36,711 bases of DNA from Candidatus Hydrothermarchaeota archaeon. Lineage in GTDB: Archaea > Hydrothermarchaeota > Hydrothermarchaeia > Hydrothermarchaeales > BMS3B. Position numbers and translations under genes: made by a program. The stretch is taken from assembly GCA_015521615.1 (NCBI GenBank), contig WANW01000094.1:1-36711 (forward strand), in the 5' to 3' direction. The notes beneath the pieces are model-generated. The model did not search any database. It was not told the DNA's origin and saw only the letters and a program-made list of their open reading frames with translations. Each line of letters opens with the position of its first letter. Positions within the stretch are counted from its first letter, which is position 1. Positions 22,967 through 30,726 of the stretch are shown here, one piece after another.

Positions 22967-23992
22967 ATGCATGATGTATGCATTCTCGGCGCAGGTCCAG
23001 CCGGTGCAAGCGCTGCGACAGAGCTTGAGAGGCTTGGCATAGATTACCTGCTCATAGACAGGGCACAGTTTCCCAGGAGCAAGCCCTGCGGTGGCGTTCT
23101 GCCGTGGCGCGTGGTGGAAGACCTTCGTTTTCCTGAGGAGGTGGTGGAGCGCCCTCTTAAGGGCTACCGCATCTTCTCCCCGTCGCTGGAGGTTGTGGAG
23201 AGCCGCTTTCCTTCTCCAGGTGCTGTGGTGCGCCGCTCCACCTTTGATGCCTTCCTGCTGCGCTCCATAAGCGAGAGGCCAACCTGCGCCAGGGTTTCTG
23301 GGGTAAAGGAGCGCGACGACGCGGTTGAGCTACTCACCGACAGTGGCAGGTTAAGCGCCCGCTACCTCATCGCCGCCGACGGGGCGAACAGCGTGACGAG
23401 GCGCTGCCTGGGGATAAGGTATGAAAAGCTTGCTCTTGCCTGCCAGTATGTCGTTGCTCTCCCTGATGGAGCGATAGAGGAGCGAATCGGTGAGTGGTTC
23501 GAGGTATACTACTTCTTCTCCCGCGGCTACGGCTGGCTCACCCCGCTGCGCGGTGCAGTTAAGGCTGGAATAGGTGGCCTGGGTAGTGCCTTCTCACGAC
23601 GCGCGCTGGAGAGCTTTATCAAAGCCCCTCCTGTGGCTGAGAAGCTGAAGGGCGGGAAAATAATCCGATACGAGGCGCACCGGATACCAATGCAGGGACC
23701 CATCGAAAAGCTCGCAACGCGGCGCGTTGCCCTTGCAGGCGATGCTGGTGGCTTCGTTTTCCCGGGCACGGGAGAGGGCATCTACTACGCTATCAAAAGC
23801 GGCGTTGCCGCGGCGCGGGCGGTTGCGGAGGCAATGCAGGACAAGGTGCTTGCGGAGGTTTACGAGAGGGAGCTGCAGAAGGAGGGTCTGCTCTCACTCC
23901 GGGAGGTGGATTTTCTCGACAGCAAGCTTGCCTCACCAGAGCACGCGGAGCGCTACGTGCGAAGGCTGAAGAAGCTCGCGCATTTCCAATAA
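22967..23992 (+). CDS. geranylgeranyl reductase family FAD-dependent oxidoreductase
   Basis: A 341-residue flavoprotein. The dinucleotide fold starts CILGAGPAGASAATEL at residue 5. The family loop KPCGGVLP lies near residue 38, YLIAADGANSVTR near 125, and the second FAD motif ALAGDAGGFVFPGTGEGIYYA near 250. Relatives saturate double bonds in archaeal isoprenoid lipids or related polyprenyl groups. It is shorter than typical lipid reductases and could act on another substrate, such as a quinone or polyprenol. It is co-transcribed with livG-livF, an odd pairing. Confidence 0.85.
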   Translation: MHDVCILGAGPAGASAATELERLGIDYLLIDRAQFPRSKPCGGVLPWRVVEDLRFPEEVVERPLKGYRIFSPSLEVVESRFPSPGAVVRRSTFDAFLLRSISERPTCARVSGVKERDDAVELLTDSGRLSARYLIAADGANSVTRRCLGIRYEKLALACQYVVALPDGAIEERIGEWFEVYYFFSRGYGWLTPLRGAVKAGIGGLGSAFSRRALESFIKAPPVAEKLKGGKIIRYEAHRIPMQGPIEKLATRRVALAGDAGGFVFPGTGEGIYYAIKSGVAAARAVAEAMQDKVLAEVYERELQKEGLLSLREVDFLDSKLASPEHAERYVRRLKKLAHFQ

Positions 23993-24039
23993 GTCTTGCA
24001 GTAGTCCTCTTTTTGGATGCAGGCATTGTTGGTGATATT

Positions 24040-25248
24040 TTGAAATTTGAAGAATTGGAACTTAAAGAAGAAGTTATGAGAGCAATCGCTGATTTTGGTT
24101 TTTCTGAAACCACCTCAATTCAAGCGCGAGTTATACCTCCGGCGCTTGAGGGCAGGGACGTAATAGGAGAAGCTCCAACCGGCTCAGGCAAGACCCTGGC
24201 CTTTGCAATACCTATAGCCGAGAAGATCAATGGCAACGGTGGCGTCCAAGCCCTGGTGGTAACTCCTACCAGAGAGCTTACACTCCAGGTTAGCGAGGTG
24301 CTCGCGCAGACAACCCGCTTCCTCGGCGTGCGTGTTGCCACAATCTACGGCGGCGTCGCAATAGAGCCCCAGGTCCGCGAGCTGAAAAGCGCGGGCATAG
24401 TGGTGGGCACCCCGGGAAGGCTGCTGGACCACCTGCGCAGAGGCACTCTCAGGCTTGGAAAGGTGAAGGTGCTGGTGCTGGACGAGGCCGACCGCATGCT
24501 GGACATGGGCTTCATCGACGACGTCAGGCGAATAATTCGGAGTACGCCGCGCAGCAGGCAAACACTGCTGTTCTCTGCCACCATACCTCCGGAGATAAAG
24601 CGCCTTGCCTCGCGCTTTATGCGTGACCACAGGCACATTCGCAATGGAGAGGAGGACAAGCCGGAGATTGAGGAGTGCTTTATTGAGGTTCGTGAGGGTG
24701 AGAAGTTTCAGCTCCTCCTGGCACTTTTAGAAGCTGAAAAGCCGGAATCGGCAATAGTATTTTGCAACACAAAGGTGGTTGCAAGCGTTGTTGCTGCAAA
24801 TCTGGCAAAGTTTGGAGAGGGTGTTGCAGCTATACACGGCGATCTGTCGCAGGCTAAACGAGAGCGTGTGATGGCAGATTTCCGCTCAGGTAGGCTGCGC
24901 ATACTCGTTGCTACAGATGTTGCCGCACGCGGCATCGACATACCTGCGGTCAGCCACGTGTTCAACTACGACATCCCGGCAAGCGCTGACGACTACACCC
25001 ACAGGATAGGCAGAACCGCACGCGGAGGAGCGAAGGGTAGAGCACTGTGCCTGCTCTCCCCAAAGCAGCATGACAACATGCGCCGTGTGCACCGCAGCTT
25101 TCCCCACATAGCGCGCAGGGAGTTCGACGCAGAACTCTCCCGCTACCCCGCACTGGATCACCGGCTGGGCAGGCTTCCACGTAGGGGGCGCTCTCGCTTC
25201 CAGGCGCGCCCACCCAGGCGTGGTGGCAGGGACAGGAAGCGCAAGTAG
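24040..25248 (+). CDS. DEAD-box RNA helicase
   Basis: A protein of about 402 residues with all helicase motifs: Q motif TSIQARVIP, motif I PTGSGKT, Ia TPTREL, Ib TPGRLLD, II DEAD, III SAT, IV IVFCNT, V ATDVAARGID and VI HRIGRTARGG. The tail is rich in Arg and Pro-Arg repeats, probably for RNA binding. It unwinds RNA with ATP, in ribosome assembly or mRNA turnover. The start is uncertain: TTG at 24040 (preceded by GGTGA and giving MKFEEL) is preferred over TTG at 24013. Confidence 0.93.
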   Translation: MKFEELELKEEVMRAIADFGFSETTSIQARVIPPALEGRDVIGEAPTGSGKTLAFAIPIAEKINGNGGVQALVVTPTRELTLQVSEVLAQTTRFLGVRVATIYGGVAIEPQVRELKSAGIVVGTPGRLLDHLRRGTLRLGKVKVLVLDEADRMLDMGFIDDVRRIIRSTPRSRQTLLFSATIPPEIKRLASRFMRDHRHIRNGEEDKPEIEECFIEVREGEKFQLLLALLEAEKPESAIVFCNTKVVASVVAANLAKFGEGVAAIHGDLSQAKRERVMADFRSGRLRILVATDVAARGIDIPAVSHVFNYDIPASADDYTHRIGRTARGGAKGRALCLLSPKQHDNMRRVHRSFPHIARREFDAELSRYPALDHRLGRLPRRGRSRFQARPPRRGGRDRKRK

Positions 25249-25599
25249 CTATTCCTGGCTCACTATCTCGACTATCGCACTCACGGGCAGGCGGAGCGTT
25301 TTCCCCTTCTCCTCGCCCTTCTCCACCCTGAATACCGCCGTTCCATGCTCCCCCTCGGGAAAGTCGATTCTGTGGGTAATGTAATCCTTCTCCTCTTTTC
25401 TGTGTTTCACCTTCACCCTGAAGGCAACGCCGCGGTAGCCTTCGATGTATTCGATGTCCTCGAAGCCAAAGCTTTCGCTGGTTATTTTGCCACCCTCGCA
25501 GAGTAGCATTATAGTGGCGATGTGCTTTCCCTGCCTCAGGCAGACATCGAGGATGCCCATGCTTGTGGCGCAAGGGCTAACTTCAGCAACCTTGCCCAC
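25249..25599 (-). CDS. conserved-looking archaeal protein of unknown function
   Basis: A 116-residue soluble protein, rich in beta strands, with three Cys (in SPCAT, DVCLR and LLCEGG) and a middle part alternating charged and hydrophobic residues (FRVKVKHRKEEKDYITHRI). I do not recognise the family with confidence. The frame starts at GTG 25599; an ATG at 25560 is an alternative and leaves more room for the promoter. It is convergent with the helicase gene, ending at the adjoining base, and divergent from the FrhB-like gene. Confidence 0.6.
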   Translation of the reverse strand: MGKVAEVSPCATSMGILDVCLRQGKHIATIMLLCEGGKITSESFGFEDIEYIEGYRGVAFRVKVKHRKEEKDYITHRIDFPEGEHGTAVFRVEKGEEKGKTLRLPVSAIVEIVSQE

Positions 25600-25605
25600 G
25601 GAAAA

Positions 25606-25619
25606 GTTTATATTATATG
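25606..25619. promoter_or_regulatory. AT-rich promoter element between divergent genes
   Basis: GTTTATATTATATG (about 25606-25619) reads as a TATA element for the FrhB-like gene, whose ATG at 25659 has AGGTGGT at 25649-25655. Its complement could serve the minus-strand gene if that begins at 25560. Confidence 0.4.
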
Positions 25620-25658
25620 ATAAATCATGATAATTTACCTCAGTGAGCAGGTGGTATC

Positions 25659-27122
25659 ATGTTGCTCAAGGACTTTCTAAGGCCGAGCCTTGAGGCTCTC
25701 ATCGAGGAGAGCAATGTTGTTAAGGAGGATAAGCCCCTCAAGAGCCTTGCGTACGTGGGCATGCCCTGCCAGATTCAGGCGGTAAGGAAGGCCCAGTTTT
25801 TTGAGGCCAAGTCCAGGCAGGAGTGGCCCCGCAGGATAAAGGTTACTCTCGGGCTCTTCTGTGCTGAGAGCTTTCCCTACCGCGAGCTGGTCAAGCTCGT
25901 GGAGAGCAAGGGAATGAGCATGGCGAAGATCAAGAAGTGGGACATAAAGGGCAAGCTTTTGGGCTACCACGATGGCGGAGTGCTCAAGATCCCCCTGAAG
26001 GAGGCGAAGAAGTATGCGCGGGAGAACTGCCACTACTGCCTCGACTACACCGCAGAGCTTGCGGACATAAGCGTAGGTGCAGTTGGCTCCCCCAGAGGGT
26101 GGAACACCGTCATCACCAGGACGCCGATGGGTCTGGCGATAGTTGAGGGAGCAATACGCGAGGGCTACCTCGAAACGCAGGAGGTCAATGAGGGCGAGGG
26201 CGGCCTTGCCCTGCTGAGGAAGCTCTCAAAGCGGAAGTTTAAGGGCGCCTGGAAGAACAAGGCCAAGAAGGAGGAGAAGGGCGCAAAGGTGATGCACTTA
26301 GACACGACCCATGAGCACGATATGGAGAAGCTGCTCTCACATATGACGGTGGAGCACCGCATAGACGAGCTCCTCCGCGATGTGGTCGAACCAGGGCTGT
26401 GCGTGACCTGCGGCGCCTGTGAGGCAAGCTGTGCGGAGAAGATTATCAAGATAGACGAGGATGGCATGCCCCAGAAGCTTAAGGATTGCGAGTCCACCGA
26501 CTGCGGGCGGTGCTATGCTCTCTGCCCGCGCACCACCCTGCCCATAGATTTGATTGAGGAGCACCTCTTCGGGAGCAGGCGCTACCAGTTTGAGAAGCGC
26601 ATCCTGGGGCAGTACATAGCAATATTCACCTGCCGCGCGGCGAGCGGGAGTATAAGGAAGCGCGGTCAGGACGGCGGTGTGGCGACAGCTCTTCTCAAGT
26701 ACATGCTGGACCACGGCATTGTGGATGCCGCAATAAGCGTTACTCAGGGTGAGAAGCCCTGGTATCCGGTTAACTACGTCTCCACCACCAGCGAGGACCT
26801 GTTCAGGAGCGCCGGCACGATATACAGCACCGCTCCAACGATAGTGGCAGCGAAGAGGGCACTGACACAGCACGAGGAGTTCTCGAAGTACTACAGCTTC
26901 CTGGTGGCGAAGGGTTTCCTGCCAGAGCTGCAGATCGCCATGGAGGAGGCGGCGAAGGCAAAGAAGGGCGAGGAAGTGGTTGAGATAGACGAGGAGGAGC
27001 TCAGGCGCAGGAAGGCGAAGATAGAGGCGGTGCTGCAGCGCATCTCCAAGCCGGCGGTAAAGATGATGATAGAGCAGGGCAAGTATGAAAAGGCAATAGA
27101 GATGCTGGTGAAGGAGAAGTGA
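25659..27122 (+). CDS. FrhB/FpoF-type F420 oxidoreductase with swapped domain order
   Basis: A 487-residue iron-sulfur flavoprotein of the coenzyme F420 hydrogenase/dehydrogenase beta family. Residues 28-158 match what is normally the C-terminal part: YVGMPCQIQAVRK (C37), GLFCAESFPYREL, CHYCLDYTAELADISVG and GSPRGWNTVITRT. After a charged linker, residues 244-365 match what is normally the N-terminal part: a cluster motif C248/C251/C254/C258, then C282/C285/C289, then GQDGGVATALLKYMLDHGIVDAAI; YSTAPTIVAAKRAL follows later. A helical tail of about 100 residues closes it. It should bind FAD, F420H2 and one or two [4Fe-4S] clusters. mtd follows directly, so the two likely share F420H2. Confidence 0.85.
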   Translation: MLLKDFLRPSLEALIEESNVVKEDKPLKSLAYVGMPCQIQAVRKAQFFEAKSRQEWPRRIKVTLGLFCAESFPYRELVKLVESKGMSMAKIKKWDIKGKLLGYHDGGVLKIPLKEAKKYARENCHYCLDYTAELADISVGAVGSPRGWNTVITRTPMGLAIVEGAIREGYLETQEVNEGEGGLALLRKLSKRKFKGAWKNKAKKEEKGAKVMHLDTTHEHDMEKLLSHMTVEHRIDELLRDVVEPGLCVTCGACEASCAEKIIKIDEDGMPQKLKDCESTDCGRCYALCPRTTLPIDLIEEHLFGSRRYQFEKRILGQYIAIFTCRAASGSIRKRGQDGGVATALLKYMLDHGIVDAAISVTQGEKPWYPVNYVSTTSEDLFRSAGTIYSTAPTIVAAKRALTQHEEFSKYYSFLVAKGFLPELQIAMEEAAKAKKGEEVVEIDEEELRRRKAKIEAVLQRISKPAVKMMIEQGKYEKAIEMLVKEK

Positions 27123-27124
27123 GT

Positions 27125-27940
27125 ATGAGGATAGGGGTGCTCAAAACAGGAAACATCGCAACCTCGCTGGTGCTGGAGCTTCTGCTGGATGAGCGTGCCG
27201 ACCGCGAGGACATAAGCGTTGAGGTGTTCTCCACGGGCGCGAAGATGCAGCCGAAAGATGCGGAGGAGCTGCTCTCCCGTGTTGACCTGAGCGAATACGA
27301 CTTAATCCTATACACCACACCCAACCCCAGCGCAAAGGGGCCGAGGAAGGTTATAGAGGCGCTCAAGGGCAGACGTGCCGTAGTGATAGGCGATTCCCCC
27401 GGGGTCAAGATGAAGGACGAGCTAGAGGAGCTGGGCCTGGGGTACATTTTTGTGCTTGCAGATTCAATGATAGGCGCCAGGCGGGAGTTTCTTGACCCCA
27501 CGGAGATGGTGCTCTTCAACGCCGACATGCTGAAGGTGCTCGCCGCCACGGGTGCGCTTCGCCTGGTGCAGGATGAGATTGACCTCGCCATAGAGGCTGC
27601 TAGGAAGGGCGAGGACTACCTGCCCCGCGTTGTGGTGAACGGCGCGAAGGCAACCGCAAGGGGCAGGTTCGCGAACCCCTACGCGCGAGCTAAGGCGCGC
27701 GCCGCCTACGAGGCCGCTTGCTTGGTGGGCGAGCTGAACGTCAAGGGATGCTTTATGGTGAAGGAGGCGGAGAAGTACATACCCCTCGTCGCGAGCGCCC
27801 ACGAGCTTTTGAGAAGCGCCGCTAAGCTCTGCGACGAGGCCAGGGAGCTGGAGAAGGGCGGGGACAGCGTGGCGAGAACGCCCCACGCGAGGAGCGGAGA
27901 AGTGCTGAGCAAGCGCAAGCTTCTGGAGAAGCCGGAGTAG
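27125..27940 (+). CDS. mtd: F420-dependent methylenetetrahydromethanopterin dehydrogenase
   Basis: A 271-residue Mtd of normal length. It starts MRIGVLKTGNIATSLVLELLLDERADR and shows YTTPNPSAKGPRKV, VIGDSPGVKMKDELEE, YIFVLADSMIGARREFLDPTEM and PYARAKARAAYEAA. It transfers hydride between methylene-H4MPT and F420, an inner step of methanogenesis or its reverse. The ATG at 27125 is preferred because GGAG lies eight bases upstream; a GTG at 27119 overlaps the previous stop. The six-base offset means translation is coupled to the FrhB-like gene. Confidence 0.96.
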   Translation: MRIGVLKTGNIATSLVLELLLDERADREDISVEVFSTGAKMQPKDAEELLSRVDLSEYDLILYTTPNPSAKGPRKVIEALKGRRAVVIGDSPGVKMKDELEELGLGYIFVLADSMIGARREFLDPTEMVLFNADMLKVLAATGALRLVQDEIDLAIEAARKGEDYLPRVVVNGAKATARGRFANPYARAKARAAYEAACLVGELNVKGCFMVKEAEKYIPLVASAHELLRSAAKLCDEARELEKGGDSVARTPHARSGEVLSKRKLLEKPE

Positions 27941-27952
27941 CAGGGAAAAGAG

Positions 27953-28231
27953 ATGAGTGCAGTAGTTGAAATAAGCAAAAAGCTCGGTATTCCGGAAAAA
28001 GAGCTTGTTTTGAAGGGTATTATATCCTTTATCTAGAAGGAGATTAGGCTGTCTGAAGAAGAGATAGCCGATCTAAGGGAAAAGTATGATGTCGCAACAA
28101 AGGAGGAGCTCTATGAAAAGATTAAATCAAAAGATGTAGAAAGCCATCCCGCCTGGGAAGATTATATAACTTGGAAAAATAAGGAAAAATACATCGAAGA
28201 ACTTAAAGACTATCTTAAAAACCTCGGGTGA
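27953..28231 (+). pseudogene. antitoxin-like gene interrupted by an in-frame TAG
   Basis: The ATG at 27953 gives 27 residues and then TAG at 28034-28036. The same frame resumes at once with a helical, Glu/Lys-rich stretch that contains HPAWEDYITWKN and ends at TGA 28229-28231. The whole would be about 92 residues and looks like the antitoxin partner of DUF6516/TumE-type toxins. The next frame, three bases on, is a TumE remnant. The two genes are AT-rich unlike their neighbours. TAG is used as an ordinary stop by neighbouring genes, so readthrough is not expected. Confidence 0.6.
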
Positions 28232-28234
28232 TTC

Positions 28235-28426
28235 ATGTCTCTGCTCGAAATTTATCTAAAGCTCAAACGCATCGCTGAAAGAGATTATTCATATCACTGG
28301 GAGAGTACATTGCAGACGGGGATGATTCATCGCTGGGATAATGCCCCTGATCATCCTGAGATTGCCACATTTCCAAAACATTTTCATGAAGGTGCACAAC
28401 AAAGGGTGAGAAGCGCGGCTAATTAA
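28235..28426 (+). pseudogene. internally deleted TumE-like (DUF6516) toxin remnant
   Basis: A 63-residue frame. It joins an N-terminal LLEIYLKLKRIAERD helix directly to the C-terminal part YSYHWES...IHRWDNAPDHPEIATFPKHFHEG, which is the signature of the TumE/DUF6516 family. The beta-rich middle of a normal toxin of about 110 residues, and its tail, are missing. Its end overlaps the stop of the minus-strand DUF61 gene. Together with the interrupted antitoxin upstream it represents a dead toxin-antitoxin locus. Confidence 0.65.
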
Positions 28427-28836
28427 TCCATCACCGTTGTGAACATGTACTGCGTCGTCGTGGGGAGCTCCCTGCGCAGTATCCTGATCTCGGGCTTGTA
28501 GATGAAGAGCTCCTCGCCCTCGCAGCTCTTTTCCAGGATTCTGGCGACGACGATGCACTCCGCTCTGCCAGAGATTCGAGCGGTGCCCTTCCCGAACCTG
28601 TCGCTGCTGAGCTCTATATAAATCGGCAAACGCAGCGTGGCATGCATATGCTCGGGCAGGAGCTTTGCCAGTTTCTCCAGCTCAGCCCTCTTGAAGCGGT
28701 GGAGCTCGCCATCCCTGAGCCTTATTGCGGGCTTCTCCTCGCTGAGAAGCTCTCTCAGGGAGCGCTTCTCTATGGCAAGGTGCCTGTTGAGCGAGCGTAT
28801 GTGCTTTGCGAGAAGGCGGAAGGTCCTGTCTTCCAT
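28423..28836 (-). CDS. UPF0216/DUF61 family archaeal protein
   Basis: A 137-residue protein with the family pattern: KHIRSLNRHLAIEKRSLRELL at the N-terminus, IRLRDGELHRFKRAELEKLA, LRLPIYIELS, and the closing ELFIYKPEIRILRRELPTTTQY. DUF61 is confined to archaea and has no established role. The start is ATG at 28836. It shares four bases with the 3' end of the TumE remnant on the other strand, suggesting that the toxin remnant inserted or decayed up to this gene's end. Confidence 0.82.
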   Translation of the reverse strand: MEDRTFRLLAKHIRSLNRHLAIEKRSLRELLSEEKPAIRLRDGELHRFKRAELEKLAKLLPEHMHATLRLPIYIELSSDRFGKGTARISGRAECIVVARILEKSCEGEELFIYKPEIRILRRELPTTTQYMFTTVMD

Positions 28837-28871
28837 GCTTTAAGCGGAGAGGATAACAAAGGCGGGCATAA

Positions 28872-29399
28872 TTAGAGCACCTCGTCCGGCAGAAGAGGCA
28901 CAGTTTCCCAGTAGAGCGACGCCTCCTCGCCGCTCATGCACCGCCAGCTCTTCTCCCCGCCCGCGGCGAGGAAAACGCACACCTCACCCACGCACGCTAA
29001 AGCGCCGCGCTCGTGCCCTGGGTAGAGCAGGACGTAGCGGTGCCCCCTGCTCCCCTGCCAGGAGAGCAGTGCCTCGCTGGCATTGCCCCCGCCTCCGTAG
29101 AGGTTCTCCGCTATGCTCTCGTAGGGTATACCGTACTCCTTCGCGTAGTGGCTCACACAGTAGCCCTCTGGGGTAACGTGGTCGAAGTAGCCTCTAGTGA
29201 GCATGTCCTGCGCCCTGAAGCGCGCGAGGCGGTAAAAGCGCTCGTCAAAGGCTATCTCTCCCCTGCCGTAGCTCTTGCGGAGGGCGTTTATCTCCTCAAA
29301 GGCGGCAAGCTCCTCATCGCTTGGGCGCGGGGTGGAGTAGTACCTCCACGCCACAGAGGCCAAGACGAGGATGAGGAGCAGGACGAGAATTCGCTTCAT
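28872..29399 (-). CDS. secreted or membrane-anchored CAP/SCP-domain protein
   Basis: A 175-residue protein. Residues 1-18 form an N-terminal hydrophobic segment (signal peptide or anchor). A CAP domain follows: INALRKSYGRGEIAFDERFYRLARFRAQDM, GYFDHVTPEG, SIAENLYGGGG and a WQGSRGHRYVLL stretch. It keeps the His residues of the family cleft (in YFDHV and in RGHR) and the Glu in AEN. Prokaryotic CAP proteins act outside the cell, with roles from peptidase-like activity to binding of lipids. Four Cys near the C-terminus may form disulfides. It is divergent from the secreted protein at 29488. Confidence 0.85.
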   Translation of the reverse strand: MKRILVLLLILVLASVAWRYYSTPRPSDEELAAFEEINALRKSYGRGEIAFDERFYRLARFRAQDMLTRGYFDHVTPEGYCVSHYAKEYGIPYESIAENLYGGGGNASEALLSWQGSRGHRYVLLYPGHERGALACVGEVCVFLAAGGEKSWRCMSGEEASLYWETVPLLPDEVL

Positions 29400-29416
29400 A
29401 GAAAATTATCCATTAA

Positions 29417-29432
29417 GCTAACATTTGTTAAC
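29417..29432. promoter_or_regulatory. palindromic operator copy 1
   Basis: GCTAACATTTGTTAAC is an imperfect palindrome 15 bases before the TATA box (TTTATA, 29447-29452) of the gene at 29488. The same 16-base element, differing at two positions, stands at 30658-30673 before the CbtB-like gene at nearly the same distance from its TATA box. Confidence 0.65.
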
Positions 29433-29487
29433 AAAAAGGTAAAGTATTTATACACATCATAAATCTGAGGATGTATGAGGTTACGAG

Positions 29488-30042
29488 ATGAATATTGTTT
29501 ATGTGTTGCTGATGCTTTCTGTGCTATTTAGTCCAGATGTGTTTGCCGCTTCCGATAAAGTTACTGTAAACTTTTACACAGAACCAGCTCAACCTCATAA
29601 CTTCCAGCCCTTCTTCGCAGAAAATCAGCCTGCGAAGTTAACAGTAGAGGTGAGGGATACGGAGGGTAAGCCAGTAAAAAATGTAAAAATTAGGATAAAT
29701 ATAGAGCACATCAAGGGGCTTAGCAGCGGTAAGGTTTTGAATACTGGTTTTCCCTATCTCGAAGGAAAAGACGTACTTGGAGGAGAGTTTTTCTCGAGAG
29801 ATGGAAAGCTCGAATTCAGCTATATATTTCCCATAAGGGGCAATTACAGGGTTGATGTTAAGGTTTCTCCAACTAGCGCCTCCTCTGTGACATTCGAACC
29901 CTTTTCAGAGGAGTTCAACGTGCAGGTTAATGAGTGGGGATATGAGATACGCAATGCCATCCTACTGGTGCTCATTATGTTGGGCTTTGGGATTGCGCTG
30001 GGCGTGATCTTTGGGAGGGCAAGCCTGAGGTTGAGTTCATGA
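29488..30042 (+). CDS. exported Ig-like protein with C-terminal membrane anchor
   Basis: A 184-residue protein with a signal peptide (residues 1-20, cut near VFAAS), a beta-sandwich-like region (about 24-150) with AKLTVEVRDTEGKPVKNVKIRI and a later NYRVDVKVSP strand, and one TM helix at about 157-177. The pattern resembles YtkA/DUF4198-type domains that accompany metal transport. It overlaps a 34-residue membrane peptide by four bases, and a shorter paralogous protein follows at 30153. A role as extracytoplasmic part of a metal (cobalt/nickel) uptake system is inferred from the CbtB-like gene sharing the same operator. Confidence 0.65.
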   Translation: MNIVYVLLMLSVLFSPDVFAASDKVTVNFYTEPAQPHNFQPFFAENQPAKLTVEVRDTEGKPVKNVKIRINIEHIKGLSSGKVLNTGFPYLEGKDVLGGEFFSRDGKLEFSYIFPIRGNYRVDVKVSPTSASSVTFEPFSEEFNVQVNEWGYEIRNAILLVLIMLGFGIALGVIFGRASLRLSS

Positions 30043-30143
30043 GAGCTGCAAAAGAAATGTGGATTGTAACCCTGGCGTTCCTTGCAGTACTCCTTGCCTT
30101 CAGCCTCTTCCTGAAATACGGGTGGAAATACGGATTAAAGTGA
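30039..30143 (+). CDS. 34-residue single-span membrane peptide
   Basis: An ATG inside the previous stop (ATGA) opens a 34-codon frame: a short basic N-terminus, one hydrophobic helix at residues 8-25 (WIVTLAFLAVLLAFSLFL), and a Lys/Tyr/Gly/Trp tail. The translational overlap and the GGTGGT site for the next gene right after its stop make it a likely real subunit of a small membrane complex. No family is recognised. Confidence 0.6.
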   Translation: MRAAKEMWIVTLAFLAVLLAFSLFLKYGWKYGLK

Positions 30144-30152
30144 GGTGGTAAA

Positions 30153-30635
30153 ATGAGAAAGGGTCTAGCTATCTGCCTGCTTCTGCTCATATATATCATA
30201 CCGGTCTCCGCTTTAGAACAAGGTGATGTAAATGTTGATCTCTCTATTGAGCCGAAACCAAAGGTGGGCATGCCCTCAGAGCTAAGGATAATTGTAACCA
30301 ATGCCACCACTGGAGTGCCTATCAAAGATGTATATATATCGGTGGAAATACTCATCGCCGAGGAAGGGGTGAAGCTTTTCTCGGGCGACTTCTACTCTCC
30401 TGATGGCACGCTTAAAATGCTGTATCACTTCCAGGATGCGAGCGAGCACGAAATAAATCTTAAAATATCCCCTGCCGGTAAGGCTAAACAGGTATCAAGG
30501 ACTTTCCGCGTGGGGGTAGATATGCCTGACCCGCCCACCCGAGTATGGTTTAAAACATGGATGTTTCTTATGGGAATCCTAATACTTGGCATTGCGATAG
30601 GCTTCTTTGCAGTAAAGTTCAAAAATGGTGTTTGA
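30153..30635 (+). CDS. exported Ig-like protein with C-terminal membrane anchor, paralogue of the gene at 29488
   Basis: A 160-residue protein with a signal peptide (residues 1-20, ending VSALE), a single beta-sandwich-like region with SELRIIVTNATTGVPIKDVYISVEI and FSGDFYSPDGTLKMLYHF, and a TM helix at about 134-154 followed by a short basic tail. The order strand, GxPxKxVxI, then FxSxDGxLxxxYxF is the same as in the protein at 29488, so the two arose by duplication. Start ATG with AGGTGGT six bases upstream. Function unknown; see the linked CbtB-like gene. Confidence 0.65.
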   Translation: MRKGLAICLLLLIYIIPVSALEQGDVNVDLSIEPKPKVGMPSELRIIVTNATTGVPIKDVYISVEILIAEEGVKLFSGDFYSPDGTLKMLYHFQDASEHEINLKISPAGKAKQVSRTFRVGVDMPDPPTRVWFKTWMFLMGILILGIAIGFFAVKFKNGV

Positions 30636-30657
30636 ATTTCTCAGTATTACCCAATGG

Positions 30658-30673
30658 GCTAACATTCATTAAC
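30658..30673. promoter_or_regulatory. palindromic operator copy 2
   Basis: GCTAACATTCATTAAC lies at the centre of a longer 26-base dyad (30653-30678) with outer arms AATGGG and CCCATT. It ends 13 bases before the TATA box TTTATATAA (30686-30694) of the CbtB-like gene. Placement over the likely BRE region suits a repressor or metal-responsive regulator. Confidence 0.65.
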
Positions 30674-30726
30674 CCATTCGACAGGTTTATATAATCTTTT
30701 AGTTAAGGATGGATCAGGTGGGTTAA

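Noticed and set aside
28034-28036. In-frame TAG in the antitoxin-like gene as a pyrrolysine codon
   Set aside because: Neighbouring genes end in TAG, the gene is small and AT-rich, and its partner toxin is internally deleted. Decay is the simpler explanation.
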